From positions 1-64,000 of the forward strand of contig JAJQRA010000031.1 of assembly GCA_046533095.1 (NCBI GenBank): a DNA stretch of 64,000 nt, read 5' to 3'. The stretch is from ZAX-1 sp046533095 (GTDB lineage: Bacteria > Bacillota > Clostridia > Lachnospirales > Lachnospiraceae). Below, in pieces: positions 35,795 to 43,964 of this stretch; the stretch's first letter is position 1; every line of letters starts with the position of its first letter. The notes below the pieces were generated by a model. That model ran no database searches and was not told where the DNA came from. It saw only the letters and a program-made list of their open reading frames with translations. A program made the translations under genes and the position numbers.

Positions 35795-36030
35795 CTATCC
35801 AAATCGTTGCTCGAACGTACCTTCATTTATTTTGAATCGCTTCATTCCTCTTTCTATCCAAATCGTTGCCCGAACGTACCTTCATTTATTTTGAATCGCT
35901 TCATTCCTCTTTCTGTCCAAATCGTTGCCCGAACGTACCTTCATTTATTTTGAATCATTTCATTCCTCTTTCTGTCCAAATCGTTGCCCGAACGTACCTT
36001 ACCCTCTTTCGGATCGCTTAATTCCTCTTA
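35795..36030 (-). repeat. Four 59-bp tandem repeats copying rhamnose isomerase gene end
   Basis: Units containing AAGAGGAATGAAGCGATTC and GGTACGTTCGGGCAACGATT follow the end of the isomerase gene, whose final AAGAGGAATTAAGCGATCC begins the first unit. Later copies have GAA in place of the TAA stop. The last unit runs into the ribosome site of the dehydratase gene. Confidence 0.9.
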
Positions 36031-37268
36031 GACAGCACTTCTTTTTCATATGCCGTAATTTCTTTAAACCACTCTTCATCTGCTTTCACGCCATTTTTCT
36101 CGCAAAACTGTGTCCACACATCACCAAATGGATATAGTTTTAACTCTTCCTGCAACATCATCAATTCGGTGAATTCCCCCTTGTCTTGCAGCTCTTTTAG
36201 TTTTTTGTTTGGCGACAGCAACGCATACAGCAATGCTTTTTGCACGTTTCGCACGCCAACGACCCATGCGGATATCCGGTTAATACTTGCATCAAAATAG
36301 TCCGTTGCAAGCATTACACGGTCTAAAGCATCATTTCTGACAATTTCTTTACAAATTTCTTTTGTTTCATCGTCAAACAAAACAACATGGTCGCTATCCC
36401 AACGAACCGGCCTTGTCACATGCAATGCAATTTTATCATAGAATAAAAGGAGTGAAGAAATCTTATCAGAAACTACTTCTGTCGGATGGTAATGTCCATT
36501 GTCCATCAAACTAATAATTCCGTTCATTGCAGCGTAATTTGCGGTAAATTCAGAGGAGCCTACCGTATAGGATTCCATGCCGATTCCAAACACTTTTGAT
36601 TCCAAACATACAAGCACTTTTTCTTTATCATAATCAATGGAAAGAATCTGATCCAAAGAATCCTTAAATCTTGCCCTAGGCCCTAACCGGTCGGCCGGAA
36701 TATCTTTATACCCATCCGGAATCCAGATATTCATCGTGCAGGCCTGCCCCAACTCTTCCGCAAAATACTGTGAAATACGGATACAGGCTTTTCCATGTTC
36801 AATCCAAAATTTGCGGATATCATCATCAATGCTTGAAAGCGTCATGGCGTCCTTTGCTTTATCGTGGGAAAAATAGGTTGGGTTAAAATCCAATCCTAAT
36901 CCCCTTGCCTTTGCAAATTCTACCCATTTTGCAAAATGTTTTGGCTCTATCTTATCCCTGTCCACGAATTCTCCCGGAGCAAAAATTGCATAATTTGCAT
37001 GGAGGTTTAGTTTATGCTTTCCCGGCACCAAGGATAAAACTTTATCAATGTCAGCCATTAATTCATCCGGCGTCCTCGCTTTCCCCGGATAGTCTCCCGT
37101 TGTCTGGATACCGCCGGTCAAAGGGCCTTCATGGTCAAATCCGGTTACATCATCGCCTTGCCAGCAGTGTATGGAAATTGCAACCCCTTCTAACGTTTCA
37201 ATTGCCTTATCCGTATCCACACCGAGCTTTGCATAAACATTTTTTGCAAAATCATATCTTTCTTTCAT
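36018..37268 (-). CDS. rhaA: L-rhamnose isomerase
   Basis: A 416-residue enzyme, close to the 419 residues of the E. coli protein, converting L-rhamnose to L-rhamnulose in the cytoplasm. Recognised segments: VAISIHCWQGDDVTGFDH, GGIQTTGDYPGKARTPDEL, KLNLHANYA, LGLDFNPTYFSH, FWIEHG, and LMDNGHYHPTE with metal-binding His and Asp. AAGGAGG stands 13 nt before ATG, a slightly long spacing. The gene follows rhamnulokinase and precedes the dehydratase, tying the compartment to rhamnose rather than fucose. Confidence 0.95.
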   Translation of the reverse strand: MKERYDFAKNVYAKLGVDTDKAIETLEGVAISIHCWQGDDVTGFDHEGPLTGGIQTTGDYPGKARTPDELMADIDKVLSLVPGKHKLNLHANYAIFAPGEFVDRDKIEPKHFAKWVEFAKARGLGLDFNPTYFSHDKAKDAMTLSSIDDDIRKFWIEHGKACIRISQYFAEELGQACTMNIWIPDGYKDIPADRLGPRARFKDSLDQILSIDYDKEKVLVCLESKVFGIGMESYTVGSSEFTANYAAMNGIISLMDNGHYHPTEVVSDKISSLLLFYDKIALHVTRPVRWDSDHVVLFDDETKEICKEIVRNDALDRVMLATDYFDASINRISAWVVGVRNVQKALLYALLSPNKKLKELQDKGEFTELMMLQEELKLYPFGDVWTQFCEKNGVKADEEWFKEITAYEKEVLSKRN

Positions 37269-37400
37269 TTACCAAATTTCCTCCTTATGGTTAAGCTTGT
37301 TACATTTGTGAAACTTGTTGGATTTATTGAAATTCAGATTTAATAACTACGTTTACATTCTGCCTCTGGTTGCTTCCTTCGCCCATTCCCGTTCAACACA

Positions 37401-38798
37401 TTAATATTGCTTCACTTCAAATGAGTTGTAGATACATGCCCGCGCTTCTTCTACCGTGTGGAATTCTTCTGCTTTCATCATCTGTGCTACGATATTTCCA
37501 ATTGCCGTAGCCTCGGTCGGACCTGCATGAACTTCTTTTTTCGTATATTTTGCAGTCAATTCATTTAAGTATACGGCATTTGCTCCACCACCTACGATAT
37601 GGATCCTTCGATAGTGCCGTCCCATAATTTTTTCAATTTCTTCTGCCGTATGTGCATAGCATTTCGCAAGGCTATGGTAGATAACAGCCGCTAATTCCCC
37701 CGGGCTTTTTGGAACCTCCTGGTTTGAATCTTCACAATATCTTTGCACTTCTAAAATCATATTTTTTGGAGCGAGGAAGCAATCATTTTCCACATCCACC
37801 CTTGATGTAAAATCATCATTTTCTGCCGCCATATCACAAAGCTGTGCAAAACTATATTGATTCCCCAGTTCTTTTTTTACACTCTGGATCATCCACAGCC
37901 CCATGATATTCTTTAAATAGCGGTAACGGTAATCGAACCCGCCCTCATTCGTAATATTTGCCACCTCACTTTCCGGCGTACAATTTGCCGCCATTGTTTC
38001 AATTCCCATCAGCGACCATGTTCCAGAACTTATATAGAGGAAATCATCGTCGTTTGCCGGAACGGAAAGGACTGCAGAGGCGGTATCATGAGAGCCTGCC
38101 ATAACCACTTTGCAGGAAAACCCTACGACATCTTCGATTTCCTTTTTAAAATTTCCCACCAGCGTTTTTGGCATATGTATTTCTTGAAACATTTCTTTGT
38201 TAAATCCAAGCATGTCAATTAATTCATAGTCCCAGTCGTTTGTTTTTGCATTTACAAGCTGCCCGGTTGTTGCCATTGTATATTCCTGCATCTTGACCCC
38301 AGTCAAAAGGAACTGGAAATAATCCGGTGTCATCAGCATTGCCTTTGCCCGTTTCATATCCTCCGGAACCTTTGTCTTTATAGCCATCAGCTGGTAGATC
38401 GTATTAAAAATTTCTTTTTGGATGCCGGTTCTTGCGTATAAATCCTTTTCTGGAATCACCTCATAGACTTTATCGTCCATGCCCCTTGTCCTGTAGTCGC
38501 GATAGCCTACGGTATCTCCTAGTATTTGATCATTTTCATCTAAAAGTACAAAGTCTACACCCCAGGTGTCAACACTCATGCTTACCGGTACTTTCCCTAG
38601 CTCCTTGCATTTTTTAAGGCCTGCCAGAATATTTTTAAATAGTGCTTCATGCTCCCAACAAAGGCTTTCGTTTCGCTCTACCATTCCGTTCTCAAAGCGG
38701 TAGACCTCTTCTAATACAATTTTATTATCTTGCCTACTGCCAAGGATGTGCCTGCCGCTAGATGCCCCAATGTCAATTGCCAAGTAATAATCACCCAT
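37401..38798 (-). CDS. rhaB: Rhamnulokinase
   Basis: A 465-residue FGGY-family sugar kinase that phosphorylates L-rhamnulose at C1. N-terminal phosphate loop MGDYYLAIDIGASSGRHILG, the middle SVDTWGVDFVLLD, the SHDTASAV aspartate region, SSGTWSLMGIE and the C-terminal HIVGGGANAVYLNEL are all typical of RhaB. ATG 38798 is selected because AAGGAGG stands 6 nt upstream; an upstream open frame of 57 codons in the leader (low-complexity Lys/Asn/Gln) has no ribosome site. First gene of the operon behind the promoter at 38919-38947. Confidence 0.94.
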   Translation of the reverse strand: MGDYYLAIDIGASSGRHILGSRQDNKIVLEEVYRFENGMVERNESLCWEHEALFKNILAGLKKCKELGKVPVSMSVDTWGVDFVLLDENDQILGDTVGYRDYRTRGMDDKVYEVIPEKDLYARTGIQKEIFNTIYQLMAIKTKVPEDMKRAKAMLMTPDYFQFLLTGVKMQEYTMATTGQLVNAKTNDWDYELIDMLGFNKEMFQEIHMPKTLVGNFKKEIEDVVGFSCKVVMAGSHDTASAVLSVPANDDDFLYISSGTWSLMGIETMAANCTPESEVANITNEGGFDYRYRYLKNIMGLWMIQSVKKELGNQYSFAQLCDMAAENDDFTSRVDVENDCFLAPKNMILEVQRYCEDSNQEVPKSPGELAAVIYHSLAKCYAHTAEEIEKIMGRHYRRIHIVGGGANAVYLNELTAKYTKKEVHAGPTEATAIGNIVAQMMKAEEFHTVEEARACIYNSFEVKQY

Positions 38799-38918
38799 AA
38801 AAACCTCCTTACCCTTTCGTTTCATAAATTCTTGTTTCGTTCCTTGCCGTTGGCTTCTGCTACTTGGTTGTTTTCCCTTTTTTTGTTGTTTTTCTTTGTT
38901 TTTATTGGTTTTTCTTTC

Positions 38919-38947
38919 ATTATATGTTGTTTTTCCTTGTTTGTCAA
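38919..38947 (-). promoter_or_regulatory. Consensus sigma-A promoter for rhamnose operon
   Basis: On the minus strand TTGACA (38947-38942), exactly 17 bp, TATAAT (38924-38919): a perfect match to the vegetative consensus. It gives a leader of about 115 nt to rhaB, rich in AAAAACAAC repeats. The perfect consensus suggests control by a repressor, for which the locus DeoR protein is the candidate. Confidence 0.88.
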
Positions 38948-39068
38948 GAGGTAATCGGCTGCTTGACAATGAAGTGTATCATTTTTTTCATTTACAAGAT
39001 ACTGTTTCCCTGTTTTGAAAAATGGTGATATAATGAAAGCATGGGATATGGAAGCGAGAAGATTTGAA

Positions 39069-39627
39069 ATGAAAAAATTACCGATAGGAATCCAAAGTTT
39101 CCCGGATATGATTGAGCGGAATTTTGCCTATGTGGATAAAACCGCATATATTTACGATATGGTGGAGAATGGGAAACCGTATTTTCTGGCACGTCCAAGG
39201 CGGTTCGGAAAAAGCCTGCTCGTGTCTACGATCAAAGCCTATTTTTGAGGGAAAGCACGAACTGTTTGAAGGTCTGGCAATTTTAGAACTAGAACAAAAG
39301 TGGGACGCATATCCAGTGATTCATCTTGATTTAAATGGGGAGAATTTTAATAGCATCAAAGCAGAAGTCAAAAGTGCCGTCGGCAGGGCAGATGCGGTGG
39401 TAGAGACGGATGATACGGTGTATGCTTTTGAGTTTAAGTTAGGAGCTGGTACACAGCAAACGACTACGGATGCAGCGCTTTTACAAATAGATGACAAGGG
39501 GTATCTGATTCCTTATACAGCAACAGGCAAGAAACTGGTTAAAATCGGCGTACTCTTTGACCATGAGAAAAAGACGATCGGGGAGTACGCAGTTAAGGAA
39601 CTGTTCCTTAATAGCCTTGACATCTGA
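39069..39627 (+). pseudogene. AAA-ATPase-like/PD-(D/E)XK nuclease, internally deleted
   Basis: The N-terminus MKKLPIGIQSFPDMIERNFAYVDKT and the Walker A region YFLARPRRFGKSLLVSTIKAYF mark the AAA-ATPase-like plus DUF1703-type nuclease family, usually about 520 residues. A frameshift at 39248 (AYF to EGKHELFEGLAI) is followed by fusion, near residue 115, of HLDLNGENFNS directly to the C-terminal nuclease domain (VVETDDTVYAFEFKL with the catalytic E-x-K), so roughly 300 residues are missing. The 3' end (KELFLNSLDI) and its flank recur at 23411-23482. Confidence 0.85.
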
Positions 39628-39677
39628 CTTGGTCTTTTTCCGCCATGTTGCGCTGTCCTCAATAGCAACGTGAGTTG

Positions 39678-40064
39678 TCATATACTTTTTTGTATCATCA
39701 ATTTTGCTATCGCCAGACCGATGACCACGCCAATCAAAGACAGCCCCACATTCAGCAGAATGTTTCCGACAGCGAGTAGTATTTTGTTATCATTAAAAAG
39801 GTTCACTGTCTCCAAGCTGAAAGTGGAAAATGTTGACAGCCCACCCAAAAATCCGGTTGTCAAAAACAACTTTGCCCTTTGTGGCAAGGTGGACGATTGC
39901 TGCTCCACACCAACAATAAAGCCTATCAGCAGCCCCGCAAATATATTGGAGATAAGCGTTGCAAACGGGAAAGTGTGGGCTATGCGCCCCAGCAGTTTTA
40001 CTAATCCAAATCTGGCACAGCAACCAATAAATCCGCCAAATCCGACAACAATAAATTCCAGCAT
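39678..40064 (-). CDS. crcB: Fluoride channel CrcB/Fluc
   Basis: A 128-residue four-helix membrane protein that exports fluoride as a dual-topology dimer. Family signatures: FVVGFGGFIGCCARF-like start (GGFIGCCARFGL), FATLISNIFAGLLIGF with the conserved Asn, and TTGFLGGLSTFSTFSLE with the Phe-box and Na+-site residues. GGAGG stands 7 nt upstream of ATG. Many Firmicutes carry two crcB genes in tandem; only one is here. No fluoride riboswitch could be recognised in the short upstream region. Confidence 0.93.
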   Translation of the reverse strand: MLEFIVVGFGGFIGCCARFGLVKLLGRIAHTFPFATLISNIFAGLLIGFIVGVEQQSSTLPQRAKLFLTTGFLGGLSTFSTFSLETVNLFNDNKILLAVGNILLNVGLSLIGVVIGLAIAKLMIQKSI

Positions 40065-40140
40065 TCGTTAACCTCCAATGGCTTTTTCTCAAAACAAATC
40101 GACAAACTTCGTGGCAATGAACTATGAATCGTAACGCTAT

Positions 40141-40344
40141 CTATTCATACAATTCCAAATATTTTTGTAGCGCCTGGTAATATTTTGCCTGTTCTTTTTT
40201 GAAATAATTTGTTAGTTTTGAAAATTCTTGTTCTTTTTGTGCTTTATTTAAAGCAAGATAATATTCCGATTTATTAACATCCCTGATAATAAATGGCAAC
40301 ATTCCTTGCTTTAAGCATTCTTTCAGCAATATTGCCCTTCCCGT
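40141..40344 (-). pseudogene. C-terminal remnant of a Fic-domain protein
   Basis: The reading GRAILLKECLKQGMLPFIIRD followed by YYLALNKAQKEQEFSKLTNYF matches the end of Fic AMP-transferase domains, beginning at the last residues of the HxFxxGNGR active-site motif (only GR remains). The catalytic histidine and all upstream sequence are missing; the composite palindromic repeat abuts the break. Confidence 0.7.
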
Positions 40345-40482
40345 ACATCCGATTATAGGAACAGCATTTTGTTCCTATAATATAGCTTATCAGAAATTGC
40401 AGGGCAAGTTCTGATAAAAGGTGCATCTTTTTGCACCGTACATCCGATTATAGGAACAGCATTTTGTTCCTATAATATCAAC
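40342..40482 (-). repeat. Composite palindromic repeat element, copy 2
   Basis: Two copies of a hairpin ATTATAGGAACA..TTTTGTTCCTATAAT (40350-40382 and 40447-40480) flank TTATCAGAA...TTCTGATAA (40389-40419) and GGTGCATCTTTTTGCACC (40421-40438). The outer part matches the element at 14905-15010 in inverted orientation. Confidence 0.75.
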
Positions 40483-40506
40483 TGATTTTGGAAAAAATTG
40501 GGTAAT

Positions 40507-40560
40507 ACATCAAAAGAAGGAAAATCAACTATTGTTTATTGGTTTTCCTTCTTTTGATGT
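40507..40560. terminator. Perfect 18-bp bidirectional hairpin
   Basis: ACATCAAAAGAAGGAAAA (40507-40524) pairs perfectly with its complement at 40543-40560 around an 18-nt loop. It lies 15 bp after the stop of the EutS-like gene. Confidence 0.65.
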
Positions 40561-40574
40561 AATTGCTTTATTCG

Positions 40575-40925
40575 TTACGTTTTGGTAATGTCGCAGACTG
40601 CAAAACCTAGTTTTTCAATTAAATAGGCAACAATCGCATGAATTGCCTCTTCTACGGCAGAAACTGATCCGGTAAAAATCAAGGTTCCGCTTAGGCGGTC
40701 AATAAATCCAAGTTGCACATCCGCACTCTTTACTGCTAAATCACCTGCAATGACTGAAATTTCAGCCGGAGACATGCTAAGTATCCCAATTGCAGATGTG
40801 CTATAGTCAACACTTGTATCGAAACCTATCTTTTCATATATGGCCGCAGTGGGGCTTGCAATGATATGGGCAAGCGTAACCTGTTTTCCTGGAACAAGTT
40901 CCTGCACGATCCGCATCTTTTCCAC
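40575..40925 (-). CDS. eutS: Circularly permuted BMC-H shell protein (EutS/PduU-like)
   Basis: A 116-residue protein matching EutS/PduU: MRIVQELVPGKQVTLAHIIA forms the N-terminal strand that builds a small beta-barrel plugging the hexamer, followed by the permuted BMC fold (AIGILSMSPAEISVIAGDLAVKSADVQLGFIDRLSGTLIFTGS). GTG 40925 is preferred since AAAAGGGG stands 9 nt upstream; TTG 40934 overlaps that site. It lies 1.6 kb upstream of the rhamnose promoter, separated by crcB and two pseudogenes, and has its own terminator. It probably supplies the rhamnose compartment; no other compartment genes are in the window. Confidence 0.92.
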   Translation of the reverse strand: MEKMRIVQELVPGKQVTLAHIIASPTAAIYEKIGFDTSVDYSTSAIGILSMSPAEISVIAGDLAVKSADVQLGFIDRLSGTLIFTGSVSAVEEAIHAIVAYLIEKLGFAVCDITKT

Positions 40926-41019
40926 AAAAATCAACCCCTTTTCTTCTTACAATACCACATAATCCCACATAATACAAGAGAAAAAAACACTTTTCTTGAT
41001 TGACCAATCTGTTCTATCC

Positions 41020-42069
41020 TTACTGCTCCGTTTCCAAAAGTTTTCTTATATCACGCAGGAGCGCATCTACATTTTCTTCTTTCGTCGCCCAATTTGTACA
41101 GAACCGAATGGCGCTATGGTTTTCGTCTACTCTCGCCTCGTACGCATAAGTATAATCCTGACTTAATATTTCGCAGACAGTATCCGGTAAAATGGGGAAC
41201 TGTTGATTGGTGGGAGAGTCTACGTAAAAAGATATATTCTGCTGCTTTAGTTCTGTCCTTATCCGCTCTGCAAGCCTAATTGCATGGCTAGAAATTTCAA
41301 AGTACAAATCAGATTCAAACAAAGCCAAAAACTGCAGGCCCAACAATCTGCCTTTTGCAAGCATTCCACCCTTTTGCTTTAGATTGTAGCGGAAATCTTT
41401 TTTTAATTCATCATTTACGATGACAACAGCCTCGCCAAAAAGTGCCCCAACCTTTGTCCCCCCGATGTAAAACACATCACAGTATTTTGCATAATCCGTC
41501 AATTCTATATCATTTTCCTCACAGCATAGCCCATATCCAAGACGTGCTCCATCTAAAAATAAATATAGTCCGCGTTCTTTGCATACATCGCTGATCGCTT
41601 TTAGTTCTTCCTTTTTATAAATGGTTCCAAGTTCGGTTGGATTTGATATATAAACCATTTTCGGCTGAACAATATGCTCCCAACTTTCATCTGCAAAATG
41701 GCCTGCTACATATGCTTCTACCTGTGCGGCACTTAATTTCCCGTTTTCGCTCTCAAGTACGATGACTTTATGCCCCGTTGACTCAATTGCACCGGCTTCA
41801 TGCATGTTGATGTGCCCTCTTGGAGCACAGAGCACACCTTGGTGAGGCCGCAGAGCCGCAGAAATTATCGTCATGTTCGTCTGTGTCCCCCCCACAAGAA
41901 AATGCACATCAGCCTTTGGCGCCTTGCATTTTTCCTTAAGCAGCGTAGCCGCCATTGCACAATATTTGTCCTCTCCATAGCCAATCGTCTGTTCCATATT
42001 TGTTTCCACTAATTTTTGCAGAACCAGCGGGTGCGCCCCTTCCGTATAGTCACAATCAAAAAGTATCAT
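41020..42069 (-). CDS. Threonine aldolase-family PLP enzyme
   Basis: A 349-residue fold-type I PLP enzyme of the beta-eliminating lyase/threonine aldolase family, cleaving L-threonine or allo-threonine to glycine and acetaldehyde. Motifs: FDCDYTEGAHPLVLQKLVE, GEDKYCA, FLVGGTQTNMTII, HINMHEAGAIE, LFLDGARLGYGL with the cofactor aspartate, and YIGGTKVGALFGEA with the Schiff-base lysine. ATG 42069 follows AGGAGG by 11 nt; the frame is open further upstream only because it runs through tandem repeats. No operon partner is evident. Confidence 0.87.
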   Translation of the reverse strand: MILFDCDYTEGAHPLVLQKLVETNMEQTIGYGEDKYCAMAATLLKEKCKAPKADVHFLVGGTQTNMTIISAALRPHQGVLCAPRGHINMHEAGAIESTGHKVIVLESENGKLSAAQVEAYVAGHFADESWEHIVQPKMVYISNPTELGTIYKKEELKAISDVCKERGLYLFLDGARLGYGLCCEENDIELTDYAKYCDVFYIGGTKVGALFGEAVVIVNDELKKDFRYNLKQKGGMLAKGRLLGLQFLALFESDLYFEISSHAIRLAERIRTELKQQNISFYVDSPTNQQFPILPDTVCEILSQDYTYAYEARVDENHSAIRFCTNWATKEENVDALLRDIRKLLETEQ

Positions 42070-42084
42070 TTCACTCTTCCTCCT

Positions 42085-42236
42085 ATCTACATCATCTGTA
42101 CCTTGCATCCTTTGCATCATCTGCACCTTGTGTCCTTTGCATCATCTGCATCTTGTGTCCTGTGCATCATCTGCACCTTGTGTCCTTTGCATCATCTGCG
42201 CCTTGTGTCCTTTGCATCATCTGTATCCTTTGCACC
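42085..42236 (-). repeat. Six 24-25 bp tandem repeats before threonine aldolase gene
   Basis: Units of the form GATGATGCAAAGGACACAAGGTGCA with small changes end 20-25 bp upstream of the start codon. They are G/A-rich on the coding strand and lie in the untranslated leader. Confidence 0.88.
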
Positions 42237-42383
42237 TTCCCCTATCATATTAAACTATAAGAAAATAATCAATCCTTATTTTGTTCAAAATCACATGATT
42301 GAAACAATTTTGCTGCAGCTTCTGCTCAGCTATCGGATAAAACATTTGTCACCCCATCCGATGATAGAATGAAAACAACATAA

Positions 42384-42420
42384 AAAATGCAGCGGCTTTT
42401 GTTTCATTCGCTGCATTTTT
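42384..42420. terminator. Rho-independent terminator after GH1 gene
   Basis: AAAAATGCAGCG (42384-42395) pairs with CGCTGCATTTTT (42409-42420). On the minus strand the hairpin is followed by a T run, ending the beta-glucoside operon. Confidence 0.85.
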
Positions 42421-42497
42421 GTATATAGGCTATTACCTTCCGGTCACGTACTTTTGTGCACAAAAGCGCACAGATGGCTTACCATAGGCAACGGTGT

Positions 42498-43850
42498 TCA
42501 TAGCAGTACGCCATTCTTTGTTATCACTTCTTGATACCAGAAAAAGCTATCCTTTGGGATCCGTTTCTGCGTTGCATACTCTACGTACACAATTCCAAAA
42601 CGGTCGTTATATCCTTGTTCCCATTCATAATTATCCAGAAAGCTCCATTGAAAATAGCCAAGCACATCCACACCATCTTCTACGGCTTTTAAAAGCTCTA
42701 GCAAATGGCGGTGCAGATAGTCTATCCTGTTTGGGTCGTGCACCTTTCCATCTAGCGAAATGGTATCATGTGCGGACATTCCATTTTCCGTAATGAGTAG
42801 CGGCAGATGGTATTTTTCATAAAAGAATCTAGTTGCCCATCGGATACATTCCGGTGTAATTGGCCAATTCATCGCTGTCTTTGCATGGCCTATCGCCTTT
42901 GTCGCCAACTGCACCTTTCCATCTAGCCCAACCTCTACTGCATTCCCCTGGTAAATATTCATGCCGCAAAAATCTAAGGGCTGCGCAATCACTTCCATGT
43001 CATGCGCTCCAATCTTTGGCATGTCTTCCGGAAAATATTGGTAGCATTTTTCATGGTATTGTCCATTTAAGATCAGCTCATTCCAAAACGGAGCCGAAAA
43101 GAGCCATGTATCGGGGTCTATATCTTCATTCGCCTTACGCGCCGCTTCTATGTTTTCTTTCGTTTCCACTGCCGGATAATATGCCATTCCACAAGTTGGC
43201 GCATATCCTACTTTGCTATCCGGCCACTGTCTGCGGATTTCTAAGACCGCCTTGCCATGTGCAAGTGCCACGTTATGTGCCATGCGCAAAATACGTTTCC
43301 TTGGATACTTAATACCGGGGGCATGGCTGCATTTATCATAGCCAAGCCATAGGAATATCTGTGTTTCATTAAACGTAATAAAATTCTTTACCCGATCCCC
43401 TAACGCTTCTACGACCACTTTAGTATAATATGCAAACCAGTCAGAGCTTTTTTTGTTTAGCCAACCGCCCTGCATTTCAAGCTCCTGCGGATAGTCCCAG
43501 TGAAACAAGGTGACATAAGGGACAATATGATAGCTTAGCAGTTCATCCACCAAATCCGAATAAAAAGAAAGTCCCTTTTGATTCACCGCTCCTTCACCGT
43601 CCGGAATCACCCTTGGCCAAGAAATCGAAAAGCGGTATGCCTTTACGCCAAGTTCTGCCATCAGCCTTACGTCCTCTTTCATCCGGTGGTAATGGTCACA
43701 CGCAATATCGCCGTTGTGGTTCTCATAAATGCGCCCTTCCTTGCTATATTCATCCCAAATAGAAAGGCCTTTCCCATCTTCATAAGCAGCACCTTCTACC
43801 TGATAGGATGAAGTTGCCACACCCCATTTAAAATCATTTCGAAAACCCAT
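42498..43850 (-). CDS. GH1 beta-glucosidase
   Basis: A 450-residue family 1 glycoside hydrolase, size typical. Catalytic acid/base Glu in FITFNETQIF and nucleophile Glu in LLITENGMS are both present, as are the N-terminal FKWGVATSSYQVEGA and the C-terminal GYFQWSFLDNYEWEQGY substrate site. No phospho-binding Ser-x-Lys-x-Tyr motif typical of 6-phospho enzymes is evident, fitting an ABC-imported, unphosphorylated beta-glucoside. No signal peptide, hence cytoplasmic. ATG 43850 is chosen because GAGGAGG stands upstream; the longer frame would start before that site. It follows the permease gene past a hairpin. Confidence 0.92.
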   Translation of the reverse strand: MGFRNDFKWGVATSSYQVEGAAYEDGKGLSIWDEYSKEGRIYENHNGDIACDHYHRMKEDVRLMAELGVKAYRFSISWPRVIPDGEGAVNQKGLSFYSDLVDELLSYHIVPYVTLFHWDYPQELEMQGGWLNKKSSDWFAYYTKVVVEALGDRVKNFITFNETQIFLWLGYDKCSHAPGIKYPRKRILRMAHNVALAHGKAVLEIRRQWPDSKVGYAPTCGMAYYPAVETKENIEAARKANEDIDPDTWLFSAPFWNELILNGQYHEKCYQYFPEDMPKIGAHDMEVIAQPLDFCGMNIYQGNAVEVGLDGKVQLATKAIGHAKTAMNWPITPECIRWATRFFYEKYHLPLLITENGMSAHDTISLDGKVHDPNRIDYLHRHLLELLKAVEDGVDVLGYFQWSFLDNYEWEQGYNDRFGIVYVEYATQKRIPKDSFFWYQEVITKNGVLL

Positions 43851-43877
43851 ATCTTGCACTACCTCCTCTAGCAAAAA

Positions 43878-43932
43878 AGGCCGAACGTTTCCATAAGGAA
43901 CAGCTCCTAAGTTCCTTGCAGCATTCGACCTT
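43878..43932 (-). terminator. Nested hairpin between permease and GH1 genes
   Basis: On the minus strand AAAGGTCGAATG pairs with CGTTCGGCCTTT (one G-U-type mismatch region) and encloses AAGGAAC...GTTCCTT, followed by TTTT. It sits 30 bp after the permease stop and just before the GH1 ribosome site, so it may attenuate GH1 expression. Confidence 0.7.
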
Positions 43933-43964
43933 TGATCAACGAGTTGCCTACCTATACCATTATA

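Noticed and set aside
38799..38969. 57-codon N-terminal extension of rhamnulokinase
   Set aside because: Low-complexity leader sequence overlapping the promoter; the strong AAGGAGG site and family length fix the start at 38798.
40065..40140. Fluoride riboswitch upstream of crcB
   Set aside because: The conserved GGNGAUGG and pseudoknot segments are not present in the short leader.
42070..42126. Upstream in-frame start for the threonine aldolase
   Set aside because: The added 19 residues (MQMMQRMQ...) come from the tandem repeats, and the clear AGGAGG site lies just before ATG 42069.
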